Assembly: GCA_031546715.1 (NCBI GenBank)
Contig: JAVBKA010000041.1
Span: forward strand, 1-5,789
From: JAVBKA01 sp031546715
GTDB lineage: Bacteria; Bacillota; Clostridia; Oscillospirales; UBA929
DNA: 5,789 bases
Direction of reading: 5' to 3'
Shown here: piece by piece, positions 1 through 5,789 of the stretch
Layout: each line of letters starts with the position of its first letter
Numbering within the stretch: position 1 is the stretch's first letter
Notes under the pieces: generated by a model
Database searches by the model: none
What the model was told of the DNA's origin: nothing
Seen by the model: the letters and a program-made list of their open reading frames with translations, nothing else
Translations under genes and position numbers: made by a program

Positions 1-1313
1 GTGAGCCAATGGTGGTGGTTTTAAATGACAATGAAATGTCGATTACAAAAAATGTCGGCGGAATGGCTCGACAACTTACAAAACTGCGACTCAAGCCGGG
101 ATATTTTAAGCTAAAAAAGGTTTATCATAACGTCGTTAATCATATTCCAGGCGGAAAAGGGATTAACAAACTGCTGACTAATTTTAAAAACAAAATCAGA
201 GAAATCAGCGTCCCGGGAACGTTTTTTGAGGAATTGGGATTTAGATATCTCGGTCCTGTTGACGGTCACGACATTAGTAAGGTTCAAAGCCTGCTATTAC
301 ACGCTATTGAGCTAAAAGAACCTGTAATTGTTCATGTGACTACGAAAAAGGGTAAAGGCTACCGTTTCGCCGAAGAAAACCCCTCTAAGTTCCACGGAGT
401 TTCCAGCTTTGACGCCCTTACAGGTGAGGGAATGCCGAGCAAGGACAGTTTTTCCTCAGTGTTTGGTGACAAAATTTGCGAAGTAGCTATTAAAAATGAT
501 AGAGTCGTTGCAATTTGTGTGGCGATGTACCTCGGAACAGGGCTGCACGACTTTTCTAGGAAATTTCAGCATCGCTTTTTTGATGTGGGAATTGCGGAAG
601 GTCACGCCGTAACAATGGCTGCGGGGATGGCGAAGCAGGGGCTTAGACCAGTCGTCGCAATTTATTCGTCATTTTTACAGCGCGCCTATGATCAAATTAT
701 TCATGACGTTGCAATTCCAAATCTTCCTGTGGTTTTTGCAATTGATAGAGCGGGCTTGGTTGGGGAGGACGGCGAAACTCACCACGGAGTTTTTGATATC
801 GGTTTCTTAAGTGACATACCCAATATGACAATAATGTGCCCGTCAAGCTTTGCCGAGCTTCGAGCTATGCTGGATACAGCGTTTACTCTAAATGCTCCTG
901 TTGCTATCCGCTATCCAAGAGGTGGCGAGGGGATTTACAGAGGAATAAATTTCGCTGAGCAATTTAAAAATTCGACTTCACCTGACGTAAATTTTATTAC
1001 TTACGGCATTATGGTCAATGAGGCGATAAATGCGAAAAAAATACTCGAAAATGCAGGTAAAATAGTGAATATCATCAAAATTGACACTGTCTTACCGCTG
1101 GATTTTACGAGTTTGCATATAGATAAAAACGCTTTGGTTGTCACCTTGGAGGACTCTGTAGGCGTTTTAGCAAAGCATCTTCCCAGTGCAGTTCACATTG
1201 ATTGCGGAGGCGTTTTCGTTCGGCATGGTACGATGAGTCAGCTATATAAGTCGCTTGGGTTTGATGGTCAGTCCATAGCGGAAAGGATTCTCCGTGAGCT
1301 TCAAAAGACTTGA
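1..1313 (+). CDS. dxs: 1-deoxy-D-xylulose-5-phosphate synthase, C-terminal ~436 residues (5' end outside window)
   Basis: DXS condenses pyruvate with glyceraldehyde 3-phosphate, using thiamine diphosphate, in the first step of the MEP isoprenoid pathway; its product also feeds thiamine and pyridoxal synthesis. The frame is open from base 3 with no start, and by comparison with E. coli DXS about 170 residues, including the GDG cofactor motif, lie upstream. Visible landmarks in order are LNDNEMSI (codons 21-44, with the Asn and Met expected to bind Mg2+), PGTFFEELGF, GPVDGHD, FHGV, the catalytic Glu in DVGIAEGHAVT (Glu codon 597-599), AIYSSFLQRAYDQ, IDRAG, EDGETHHG and IRYPRG. The transketolase C-terminal domain follows and is short: the usual GG-G-S segment after VVTLED is missing. 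The common AEQHA and ITxAM motifs read AEGHA and ICVAM. Family identity is certain; whether these departures change activity is unknown. The gene heads a tight five-gene cluster and overlaps tlyA by 20 bases. Confidence 0.97.
   Translation, partial: EPMVVVLNDNEMSITKNVGGMARQLTKLRLKPGYFKLKKVYHNVVNHIPGGKGINKLLTNFKNKIREISVPGTFFEELGFRYLGPVDGHDISKVQSLLLHAIELKEPVIVHVTTKKGKGYRFAEENPSKFHGVSSFDALTGEGMPSKDSFSSVFGDKICEVAIKNDRVVAICVAMYLGTGLHDFSRKFQHRFFDVGIAEGHAVTMAAGMAKQGLRPVVAIYSSFLQRAYDQIIHDVAIPNLPVVFAIDRAGLVGEDGETHHGVFDIGFLSDIPNMTIMCPSSFAELRAMLDTAFTLNAPVAIRYPRGGEGIYRGINFAEQFKNSTSPDVNFITYGIMVNEAINAKKILENAGKIVNIIKIDTVLPLDFTSLHIDKNALVVTLEDSVGVLAKHLPSAVHIDCGGVFVRHGTMSQLYKSLGFDGQSIAERILRELQKT
1280..1287 (+). 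promoter_or_regulatory. Ribosome binding site of tlyA, inside the dxs coding region
   Basis: GGAAAGGA lies 6 bases before the GTG at 1294, within the last codons of dxs. It supports the GTG start and the 20-base overlap. Translation of tlyA is therefore probably coupled to that of dxs. Confidence 0.7.
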
Positions 1314-2103
1314 TGTGTTTCTCGTTGAAACGGGTTTGGTAGTTTCTCGTGAGCGAGGAAAAAGCTTAATAGGGTTGGACTTGGTTAAGGTCAACGGCAG
1401 TAGTACGGTTAAGCCTTCGCTGCTAGTGTGCGAAACTGACATTATTGAGATTTCTGATGATAGTGCTTTTTTTGTTTCAAGAGGCGGCGAAAAGCTTTCA
1501 AAGGCTCTGCGGGAATTTAATGTTGATGTCAGAGGGCTTAAGGCGGTTGACATCGGCGCATCCACAGGAGGATTCACAGATTGCCTTTTGCGCAACGGAG
1601 CGTTAAGCGTCACGGCAATAGATTCAGGGATAAATCAGCTCTCGCCCTCGTTACGCGATGATAAACGTGTTGCTGTACTTGAAAAAACTAATGCCAGATT
1701 CCTTACGGCTGATATGTTTCCCTCTCTTTTTGACATTGCGGTTATTGATGTCTCTTTTATCTCTCAAATGCTGATTCTTCCTGCTGTTTCTAAAGTGTTA
1801 TCATCTGACGGTATTATTGTCAGCCTGATAAAGCCCCAGTTCGAGGCAGGCGTCGGAGCGGCAAACAAGCATGGTATAATCAAAAGCAAGTCCGTTCACA
1901 GCTCTGTTTTACACAGCTTTTGCAATTACTCTACCGCAAGTGGTTTCTTCGTCCACGGTCTTACTTATTCGCCAATTAAAGGTGCAGAGGGCAATATCGA
2001 GTTTCTCGGACTGTTAAAACGTGAGAAAAATAACATTTTTCACCAAAGTATAGTTATTAAAAACGTAGTGCAGCAAGCCCACGATTCTCTATCGAAAATG
2101 TAA
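1294..2103 (+). CDS. tlyA: TlyA family rRNA (cytidine-2'-O)-methyltransferase with S4 domain
   Basis: TlyA proteins transfer a methyl group from S-adenosylmethionine to ribose 2'-OH groups of rRNA; in mycobacteria this modification is needed for capreomycin sensitivity. Older annotations call the family hemolysin. The 269-residue protein has the expected length and two domains: an N-terminal S4 RNA-binding domain (about residues 4-60, starting RLDVFLVETGLV) and an FtsJ/RrmJ-like methyltransferase domain. The SAM-binding loop is DIGASTGGFTD (86-96). The K-D-K-E catalytic set looks complete: K67 in SRGGEKL, D152 in IDVSF, K180 in LIKPQFE and E236 in GNIEFL. The start is GTG, chosen because a good ribosome binding site precedes it by 6 bases and the S4 domain begins straight after. 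It overlaps dxs and is followed 13 bases later by nadK. Target nucleotides cannot be read from sequence, so 16S versus 23S specificity is open. Confidence 0.95.
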   Translation: MSFKRLDVFLVETGLVVSRERGKSLIGLDLVKVNGSSTVKPSLLVCETDIIEISDDSAFFVSRGGEKLSKALREFNVDVRGLKAVDIGASTGGFTDCLLRNGALSVTAIDSGINQLSPSLRDDKRVAVLEKTNARFLTADMFPSLFDIAVIDVSFISQMLILPAVSKVLSSDGIIVSLIKPQFEAGVGAANKHGIIKSKSVHSSVLHSFCNYSTASGFFVHGLTYSPIKGAEGNIEFLGLLKREKNNIFHQSIVIKNVVQQAHDSLSKM

Positions 2104-2110
2104 GGGAGGT
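2104..2110 (+). promoter_or_regulatory. Strong ribosome binding site selecting the TTG start of nadK
   Basis: GGGAGGT begins directly after the tlyA stop codon and sits 6 bases before the TTG at 2117. This near-consensus site identifies the TTG as the real start. No ATG in the frame lies near it. Confidence 0.85.
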
Positions 2111-2116
2111 CTTTTC

Positions 2117-2965
2117 TTGAAAAAAGTTTACTTATTAATAAACGAGAGAAGCGACCCAAATTTTGAGATTTCAAATGATGTCGTGAAGCTTTTATCTGCG
2201 TTGGGAATTAAATGTTGCGTCTCCTCACGAGTTTCGGCAATGGTAAAATGTGAGCATATATATGAAGACAAAGCACTCTCGTGCGTTGATTTAGTAATCT
2301 CAATCGGTGGTGACGGCACACTCCTAAAGGCGGCAGGACTGACCGCAACCCTAGATATTCCTGTGCTTGGTGTTAATACGGGACATACTGGATTTATGAC
2401 CTGCATAGAACGAAATGAGTTGAGCTTACTGTCGGGCTTGGCTATTGGTGACTATGAAATTGACTCGAGAATGATGATAAGTGCAACACTTTCAAGGTGC
2501 GGGGATAATATTTTCTCAAAACATGCACTAAATGATGCAGTTCTTACCCGCGGGGCAGGAGCGCAGGCGATTCACCTTGAGCTACATGTTGATGGTCAAA
2601 AGCTGAGCAGTTTCGCGGGAGATGGCTTGATAATTGCCACGCCGACAGGTTCTACAGGCTACTCCCTGTCTGCTGGAGGCCCGATAGCAGAGCCAAATAC
2701 CCACAGTATAATAATTACGCCGATATGCGCCCACGGACTGTACGCCAGAAGCTTCGTGCTGGATTCCAGCCGCAGAATCACCATAAACTCCACCAGAGCA
2801 GACGAAAGACCGCCATATTTGACCATTGACGGCAATCCGCCTGTCTTATTAGTTGACAATGACGAAATCCATATTTGCAAGTCCGACCGTACAACGAAAA
2901 TTTGCCGCTTGAAAAATAGCAGATTTTTTGATATTGTAAGTAGAAAACTTGGTGCGGTTGAATGA
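2117..2965 (+). CDS. nadK: NAD kinase (ATP/polyphosphate-NAD kinase family)
   Basis: NadK phosphorylates the 2'-OH of the adenosine ribose of NAD+ to make NADP+, the only route to cellular NADP. It is cytosolic and usually a homo-oligomer. The 282-residue protein is normal in length. The diagnostic GGDGT motif is at residues 64-68, in the stretch ISIGGDGTLLKAA, with the catalytic Asp at 66. NTGHTGF (87-93) corresponds to the usual NxGxLGF loop, and ND at 139-140 to the NE/ND NAD-binding pair. The glycine-rich signature DGLIIATPTGSTGYSLSAGG spans 159-178. TPICAHGL and TIDGN near the C terminus are also typical. Translation starts at TTG behind a near-perfect Shine-Dalgarno sequence. The gene lies 13 bases from both tlyA and argR. 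Thr91 where Leu is common in the NxGxLGF loop is a small oddity; all recognisable catalytic positions are present. Confidence 0.97.
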   Translation: MKKVYLLINERSDPNFEISNDVVKLLSALGIKCCVSSRVSAMVKCEHIYEDKALSCVDLVISIGGDGTLLKAAGLTATLDIPVLGVNTGHTGFMTCIERNELSLLSGLAIGDYEIDSRMMISATLSRCGDNIFSKHALNDAVLTRGAGAQAIHLELHVDGQKLSSFAGDGLIIATPTGSTGYSLSAGGPIAEPNTHSIIITPICAHGLYARSFVLDSSRRITINSTRADERPPYLTIDGNPPVLLVDNDEIHICKSDRTTKICRLKNSRFFDIVSRKLGAVE

Positions 2966-2969
2966 AGGT
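2964..2969 (+). promoter_or_regulatory. Ribosome binding site deciding the GTG start of argR
   Basis: GAAGGT overlaps the nadK stop codon and lies 9 bases before the GTG at 2979. It favours that GTG over the in-frame TTG at 2949, which would add ten residues without family similarity and has no good site upstream. Confidence 0.6.
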
Positions 2970-2978
2970 TGTGATTTT

Positions 2979-3431
2979 GTGAAGAACAGCCGAAGAATTA
3001 AAATTCTTGAGCTAATTTCCAGTCATGAAATAGACACACAGGACGAACTGACGGCATTGTTGCAGGAGAACGGCTTTCAGGTTACACAGGCGACGGTTTC
3101 CCGCGATATCCGTGAGCTTAGGCTTGTAAAGGTGTTGTCTGATTCGGGAAAATACAAATATTCGTCAGCCGATGCACCTAAAAACGGTGCGATATCTGCA
3201 AGGCTTCAAACTATATTTCGTGAAAGCGTTCTATCCTATGAACGAGCGCAGAATCTGGTTGTTATAAAAACCATGCCTGCTCTTGCGTCCGCCGCTTGCT
3301 CGGCAATTGATTCTATGCAGTTCGAGGGCTTGGTGGGAACTTTGGCAGGGGATGATACAGGTATGATTATACTTAAGGATAACGCCGCCGCCGAGAAACT
3401 AATTGAGGTTATTACTAAATTTTTGAATTAG
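2979..3431 (+). CDS. argR: Arginine repressor ArgR/AhrC
   Basis: ArgR is an arginine-responsive DNA-binding protein, normally a hexamer. With arginine bound it represses arginine biosynthesis genes, and in Bacillus AhrC it also activates catabolism. From the GTG at 2979 the protein has 150 residues, close to the 149 of B. subtilis AhrC. The N-terminal winged helix (about 1-70) carries EIDTQDELTALL and the DNA-recognition segment QATVSRDIRELRL (37-49). The C-terminal domain (about 80-150) carries GTLAGDDT (120-127), the arginine-binding and trimer-contact motif with the paired Asp residues. An in-frame TTG at 2949 would give 160 residues and overlap nadK; the shorter start is preferred for its ribosome binding site and match to family length. 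Placing argR directly before recN is common in Firmicutes and does not by itself link arginine to DNA repair. No ARG box is apparent nearby, so its targets are probably elsewhere. Confidence 0.95.
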   Translation: MKNSRRIKILELISSHEIDTQDELTALLQENGFQVTQATVSRDIRELRLVKVLSDSGKYKYSSADAPKNGAISARLQTIFRESVLSYERAQNLVVIKTMPALASAACSAIDSMQFEGLVGTLAGDDTGMIILKDNAAAEKLIEVITKFLN

Positions 3432-3432
3432 T

Positions 3433-3439
3433 GAGGTGA
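3433..3439 (+). promoter_or_regulatory. Ribosome binding site deciding the ATG start of recN
   Basis: GAGGTGA lies 6 bases before the ATG at 3446 but only 3 bases before the adjacent in-frame GTG at 3443. The spacing favours the ATG, which also gives the usual short lead into the conserved N terminus. Confidence 0.75.
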
Positions 3440-3445
3440 ATTGTG

Positions 3446-5125
3446 ATGCTCTCTGTATTACACATTGAAAATGTCGCTGTTATCGAACATGCGGACATTG
3501 TTTTTGACGAGCGTTGCAACGTACTCACTGGTGAGACAGGTGCAGGAAAATCCATAATAATCGACTCTCTTGGTGCTGTTCTGGGCGGACGGACTTCCCG
3601 CGACTTAATTCGTTCGGGAAGTACAAAAGCTGTTGTCAGTGCCGTATTCTATAACTCGGGAAAAACCTCTAATGAACTGCTATCAGCATGGGATTTGCCA
3701 ATTTCCGAGGAAATATCTGTCACACGAGAAATGATGTCTGACGGAAGAAATATTTGCAAGGTCAACGGCAGACCGATTACTGTCGCTCAGCTTAAGGAGC
3801 TAGGAACTCACCTTGTGCAAATTCATGGACAGAGTGATAATCAAAGCCTTGCATTGGAAGAAAAGCATATAGATTTTCTCGATGCATACGGACAAATTGA
3901 TGTAGCGACCTTTTTGGAAGCGTATTCTGCTCAAAAAGCAATACAGAAGGAGATAAACTCCCTTCAAATGGACGAAAATGAGAAATGGCGCAAAATTGAT
4001 ATGCTTCAATACAGAATTGAGGAGCTTGATGAAGCCGATTTGCAGGAGGGCGAGGAAGAAACCTTGTCTGAGCAGAAAAAGCTGCTTAAAAACGCTGTGA
4101 AGCTTACTGACGCAATCGAAACGGCGTACGCCTGTCTATACGGTACAGAGGACAGTGACGGCGCGCTTTCTCTGCTTGATATATCCGCTGATGCACTAAA
4201 AAGTGCTTCAAGTTTGAGCGAATCCATGCAAAAACTGGGGGACAAGCTCCTTGAGGTAAAATACAGCGCAGACGACTGCGCAGAGGACTTGCAAGCACTT
4301 CGAAGTGAAATTGAATCCTCGCCTATGGATATAAATGAGGTTGAGGCAAGACTTGACTTAATATACAAGCTACGGCGAAAGTACGCTATGAATGTTGAGG
4401 AGCTTATCACCGCCAACGAGGCTTGGAAGGAAGAGCTTGATAACATAAGGTTTTCCGGTGAAAAGCTTGAAAAGCTTCAAGTTAAGCTCTCAGCCGCGGA
4501 GAAAAAGACCGCTTCTGAGGCAGAAAAGCTTACTAAAAAGCGGCAAAGCTCTGCTAAAAAGCTCGAAGCTGAGATTACGAAGGAAATCCATGATTTAGAT
4601 ATGACTAAGGCAAGGCTTTCGGTTGAGGTAACAGACACGTCAATCTCTAGCAGCGGCAAAGACAATGTTCGGTTTTTGTTCTCTGCCAATCTCGGTGAAC
4701 CGCTAAAGGCGATATCGAAAATTGCATCGGGCGGCGAGTTGGCTCGAATTATGCTTGGAATTAAAAATGTTTTAGCGCAGACTGACGATGTCGGTACAAT
4801 GGTTTTTGACGAAGTTGACGCAGGAGTTTCAGGCAGAGCCGCTCAAAGGGTTGCGGAAAAGCTCAGCGATGTGGCAAAGGGCAAACAGGTACTTTGCGTC
4901 ACGCATTTACCTCAAATTGCAGCGATTGCGGATACTCACTTCCGCATTACAAAGGGGGTGAGCGGCGATCGCACGGTTACGACTGTGGATTGCCTGGATT
5001 ATGAAGGACGAGTTGGAGAAATTGCCCGAATCACCGGCGGCAGTACCATTACAAAGGTGACATCCGACAGTGCTGCCGAGCTTATCGGACAAGCGGCAGA
5101 ATATAAAAAAAATAGAGGCTCTTAA
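3446..5125 (+). CDS. recN: DNA repair protein RecN (SMC-like ATPase)
   Basis: RecN is an SMC-family ATPase that gathers at DNA double-strand breaks and helps hold DNA ends or sister chromatids together for RecA-dependent repair. The 559-residue protein is full length (E. coli 553). The N-terminal half of the ATPase has the opening LHIENVAVIE, Walker A GETGAGKS (29-36) and the Q-loop region QIHGQSDNQ (125-133). A charged Glu/Lys/Leu-rich region of about residues 150-365 should form the antiparallel coiled coil, shorter than in true SMC proteins. The C-terminal half has the signature SGGELAR (428-434), Walker B MVFDEVDAGVSG (452-463) with the catalytic Glu at 456, and the switch histidine in VTHLPQIAA (H487). 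An ATG at 3446 is preferred to the GTG at 3443. recN lies 14 bases after argR and looks co-transcribed with it. I see no LexA-type operator just upstream, so SOS control, if any, would act from further away. Confidence 0.97.
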   Translation: MLSVLHIENVAVIEHADIVFDERCNVLTGETGAGKSIIIDSLGAVLGGRTSRDLIRSGSTKAVVSAVFYNSGKTSNELLSAWDLPISEEISVTREMMSDGRNICKVNGRPITVAQLKELGTHLVQIHGQSDNQSLALEEKHIDFLDAYGQIDVATFLEAYSAQKAIQKEINSLQMDENEKWRKIDMLQYRIEELDEADLQEGEEETLSEQKKLLKNAVKLTDAIETAYACLYGTEDSDGALSLLDISADALKSASSLSESMQKLGDKLLEVKYSADDCAEDLQALRSEIESSPMDINEVEARLDLIYKLRRKYAMNVEELITANEAWKEELDNIRFSGEKLEKLQVKLSAAEKKTASEAEKLTKKRQSSAKKLEAEITKEIHDLDMTKARLSVEVTDTSISSSGKDNVRFLFSANLGEPLKAISKIASGGELARIMLGIKNVLAQTDDVGTMVFDEVDAGVSGRAAQRVAEKLSDVAKGKQVLCVTHLPQIAAIADTHFRITKGVSGDRTVTTVDCLDYEGRVGEIARITGGSTITKVTSDSAAELIGQAAEYKKNRGS

Positions 5126-5191
5126 CAGAGCAAGTTTGAATAAGGCGTTTTGTTGCTGTAAGAGGACAAGCGCCCATGGAAAGGTAAATAT
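5126..5191 (+). other. Spacer between recN and tyrS with possible short RNA structure
   Basis: This is the only intergenic stretch of any size in the window. It has no U-tract terminator and is too short for a T-box leader, which often precedes tyrS in Firmicutes. Two pairings can be drawn. GGCG (5144-5147) plus TTG (5150-5152) can pair with CAA-G-CGCC (5167-5174), ending 5 bases before the tyrS ribosome binding site (AAAGG, 5180-5184). AGCAA (5129-5133) can pair with TTGCT (5153-5157), which lies in the loop of the first stem, so together they would form an H-type pseudoknot. The structure is drawn by hand with no energy calculation or conservation evidence. Confidence 0.3.
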
Positions 5192-5195
5192 ATGA
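5136..5195 (+). other. Possible 19-codon upstream reading frame before tyrS
   Basis: A TTG at 5136 opens a frame reading MNKAFCCCKRTSAHGKVNI, whose TGA stop (5193-5195) overlaps the tyrS ATG (5192-5194) in an ATGA arrangement typical of translational coupling. It contains three consecutive Cys codons (TGT TGC TGT). Only a weak AGAG at 5127-5130 precedes the TTG, and no Tyr codon is present, which argues against a tyrosine-sensing leader peptide. The open frame may well be chance; it is recorded because of the exact stop/start overlap. Confidence 0.15.
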
Positions 5196-5789
5196 AGGTT
5201 TTTGATGAATTAAAGGCTCGCGGCTTAGTCGCCCAAACCACAGGAGAAGCCGAAGTCAGCGAACTCATAAATAACGGCAAGGCGATTTTTTACAACGGGT
5301 TTGACCCAACGGCGGACAGTCTGACGGTAGGGCATTATGTCCCCTTGATTTTGTTTAAGCATCTGCAAAAGGCGGGAAATAAGCCCATCGTACTTATTGG
5401 CGGAGGCACTACAATGGTAGGCGACCCCACTGATAAGACAGGCATGAGAACTATGATGACTAGAGAGCAAATTTCTAGTAATGCTGAAAAATTCAAAGAA
5501 CAAATGACGCGGTTTATTGACTTTTCGGACGATAAGGCAATTATGCTGAATAACGCGGACTGGCTGTTAAACCTGAACTATGTTGATTTTTTACGAGATA
5601 TTGGCGTGCATTTTTCTGTAAACCGTATGCTTGCGGCGGACTGCTATAAGTCTCGAATGGAGAACGGATTGTCGTTCTTGGAATTTAACTATATGCTCAT
5701 GCAAGCGTTTGACTTCTACTATCTGCATGATAAATTCGGCTGTAATCTGCAATGCGGCGGTGACGACCAATGGGCTAACCAGCTAGCGG
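5192..5789 (+). CDS. tyrS: Tyrosyl-tRNA synthetase, N-terminal 199 residues (3' end outside window)
   Basis: TyrRS is a dimeric class I aminoacyl-tRNA synthetase that activates tyrosine with ATP and transfers it to tRNA-Tyr. The visible part is the Rossmann-fold catalytic domain; the KMSKS loop, anticodon-binding and S4-like domains lie beyond the window, since the family is about 400-420 residues. The start MKVFDELKARGLVAQTT aligns without gaps to Geobacillus TyrRS over the first 80 residues or so. This gives Tyr34, Asp38, Thr40, His48, Pro51 and Asp78 in the expected places. NYMLMQAFDF (166-175) and GGDDQW (189-194) supply the tyrosine-recognition residues. The HIGH motif reads TVGH, with Thr at 45 for the usual His and Asn at 35 for Cys. 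The ATG is supported by AAAGG at 5180-5184, 7 bases upstream. tyrS sits 66 bases after recN on the same strand, and no T-box leader precedes it. Confidence 0.96.
   Translation, partial: MKVFDELKARGLVAQTTGEAEVSELINNGKAIFYNGFDPTADSLTVGHYVPLILFKHLQKAGNKPIVLIGGGTTMVGDPTDKTGMRTMMTREQISSNAEKFKEQMTRFIDFSDDKAIMLNNADWLLNLNYVDFLRDIGVHFSVNRMLAADCYKSRMENGLSFLEFNYMLMQAFDFYYLHDKFGCNLQCGGDDQWANQLA

Noticed and set aside
1..1313. Reading dxs as a complete gene starting at the ATG at base 9
   Set aside because: The frame is open to the window edge and the first residues match the middle of DXS (LNDNEMSI), so the true start lies upstream.
1242..1613. 123-codon open frame on the - strand across the dxs/tlyA junction
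   Set aside because: It is antisense to the well-supported S4 domain and SAM-binding loop of tlyA and has no recognisable domain or ribosome binding site.
3481..3500. CGAACATGCGGAC as a possible LexA operator
   Set aside because: Only one half-site (CGAAC) matches, the GTTC half is absent, and it lies inside the recN coding region with no promoter nearby.
4006..4446. 146-codon serine-rich open frame on the - strand inside recN
   Set aside because: The serine-rich composition is what the reverse complement of the Glu/Leu/Lys-rich coiled-coil codons gives; recN itself is intact here.
4460..4575. Repeated AAAGCT/AAGCTT words that look like a short tandem repeat
   Set aside because: They encode Glu-Lys-Leu and Lys-Lys-Leu steps of the RecN coiled coil. 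The spacing is irregular and the words follow codon use rather than a DNA repeat.
5136..5164. TTGAAT and TAAGAG, 17 bases apart, as a tyrS promoter
   Set aside because: The spacing is right but the -10 element matches the consensus at only three of six positions, so it is not convincing.
5144..5174. Rho-independent terminator after recN
   Set aside because: The stem is imperfect, the loop is 14 bases and no run of T follows; the bases after it lead straight into the tyrS ribosome binding site.

Overview
The window is an ordinary, densely packed chromosomal housekeeping segment, most likely from a low-to-mid GC Gram-positive bacterium of the Clostridia. All six genes lie on the + strand: the 3' part of dxs (isoprenoid precursor synthesis), tlyA (S4-domain rRNA methyltransferase), nadK (NAD kinase), argR (arginine repressor), recN (SMC-like DNA repair ATPase) and the 5' part of tyrS (tyrosyl-tRNA synthetase). 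The order dxs-tlyA-nadK-argR-recN is a familiar clostridial arrangement. The clear GGAGG-type ribosome binding sites paired with GTG and TTG starts, and the AhrC-like ArgR, fit the same assignment. The lineage comes from gene order and protein character, not from a database search.

Layout: bases 1-1313 hold dxs, entered about 170 codons into the gene. tlyA starts inside the end of dxs (20-base overlap). nadK follows after 13 bases, argR after another 13, and recN after 14. No promoter or terminator is visible between dxs and recN, so these five genes are probably co-transcribed. A 66-base spacer (5126-5191) separates recN from tyrS, which runs off the right edge after 199 codons. The spacer has no convincing terminator or promoter, but it holds a possible short structured RNA element and a 19-codon cysteine-containing reading frame whose stop overlaps the tyrS start. 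There is no gene-free stretch over 300 bases and no sign of mobile elements, CRISPR, tRNA or rRNA.

The genes do not form one pathway. They are core functions held together as a transcription unit: isoprenoid precursors, rRNA methylation, NADP supply, arginine-responsive repression and double-strand break repair, followed by tRNA charging. I see no undescribed biological system here. The points worth a second look are small: motif departures and a shortened C-terminal domain in DXS, replacement of the first His of the HIGH motif in TyrRS, tyrS following recN where many spore-forming clostridia have spoIVB and spo0A, and the short spacer element before tyrS.
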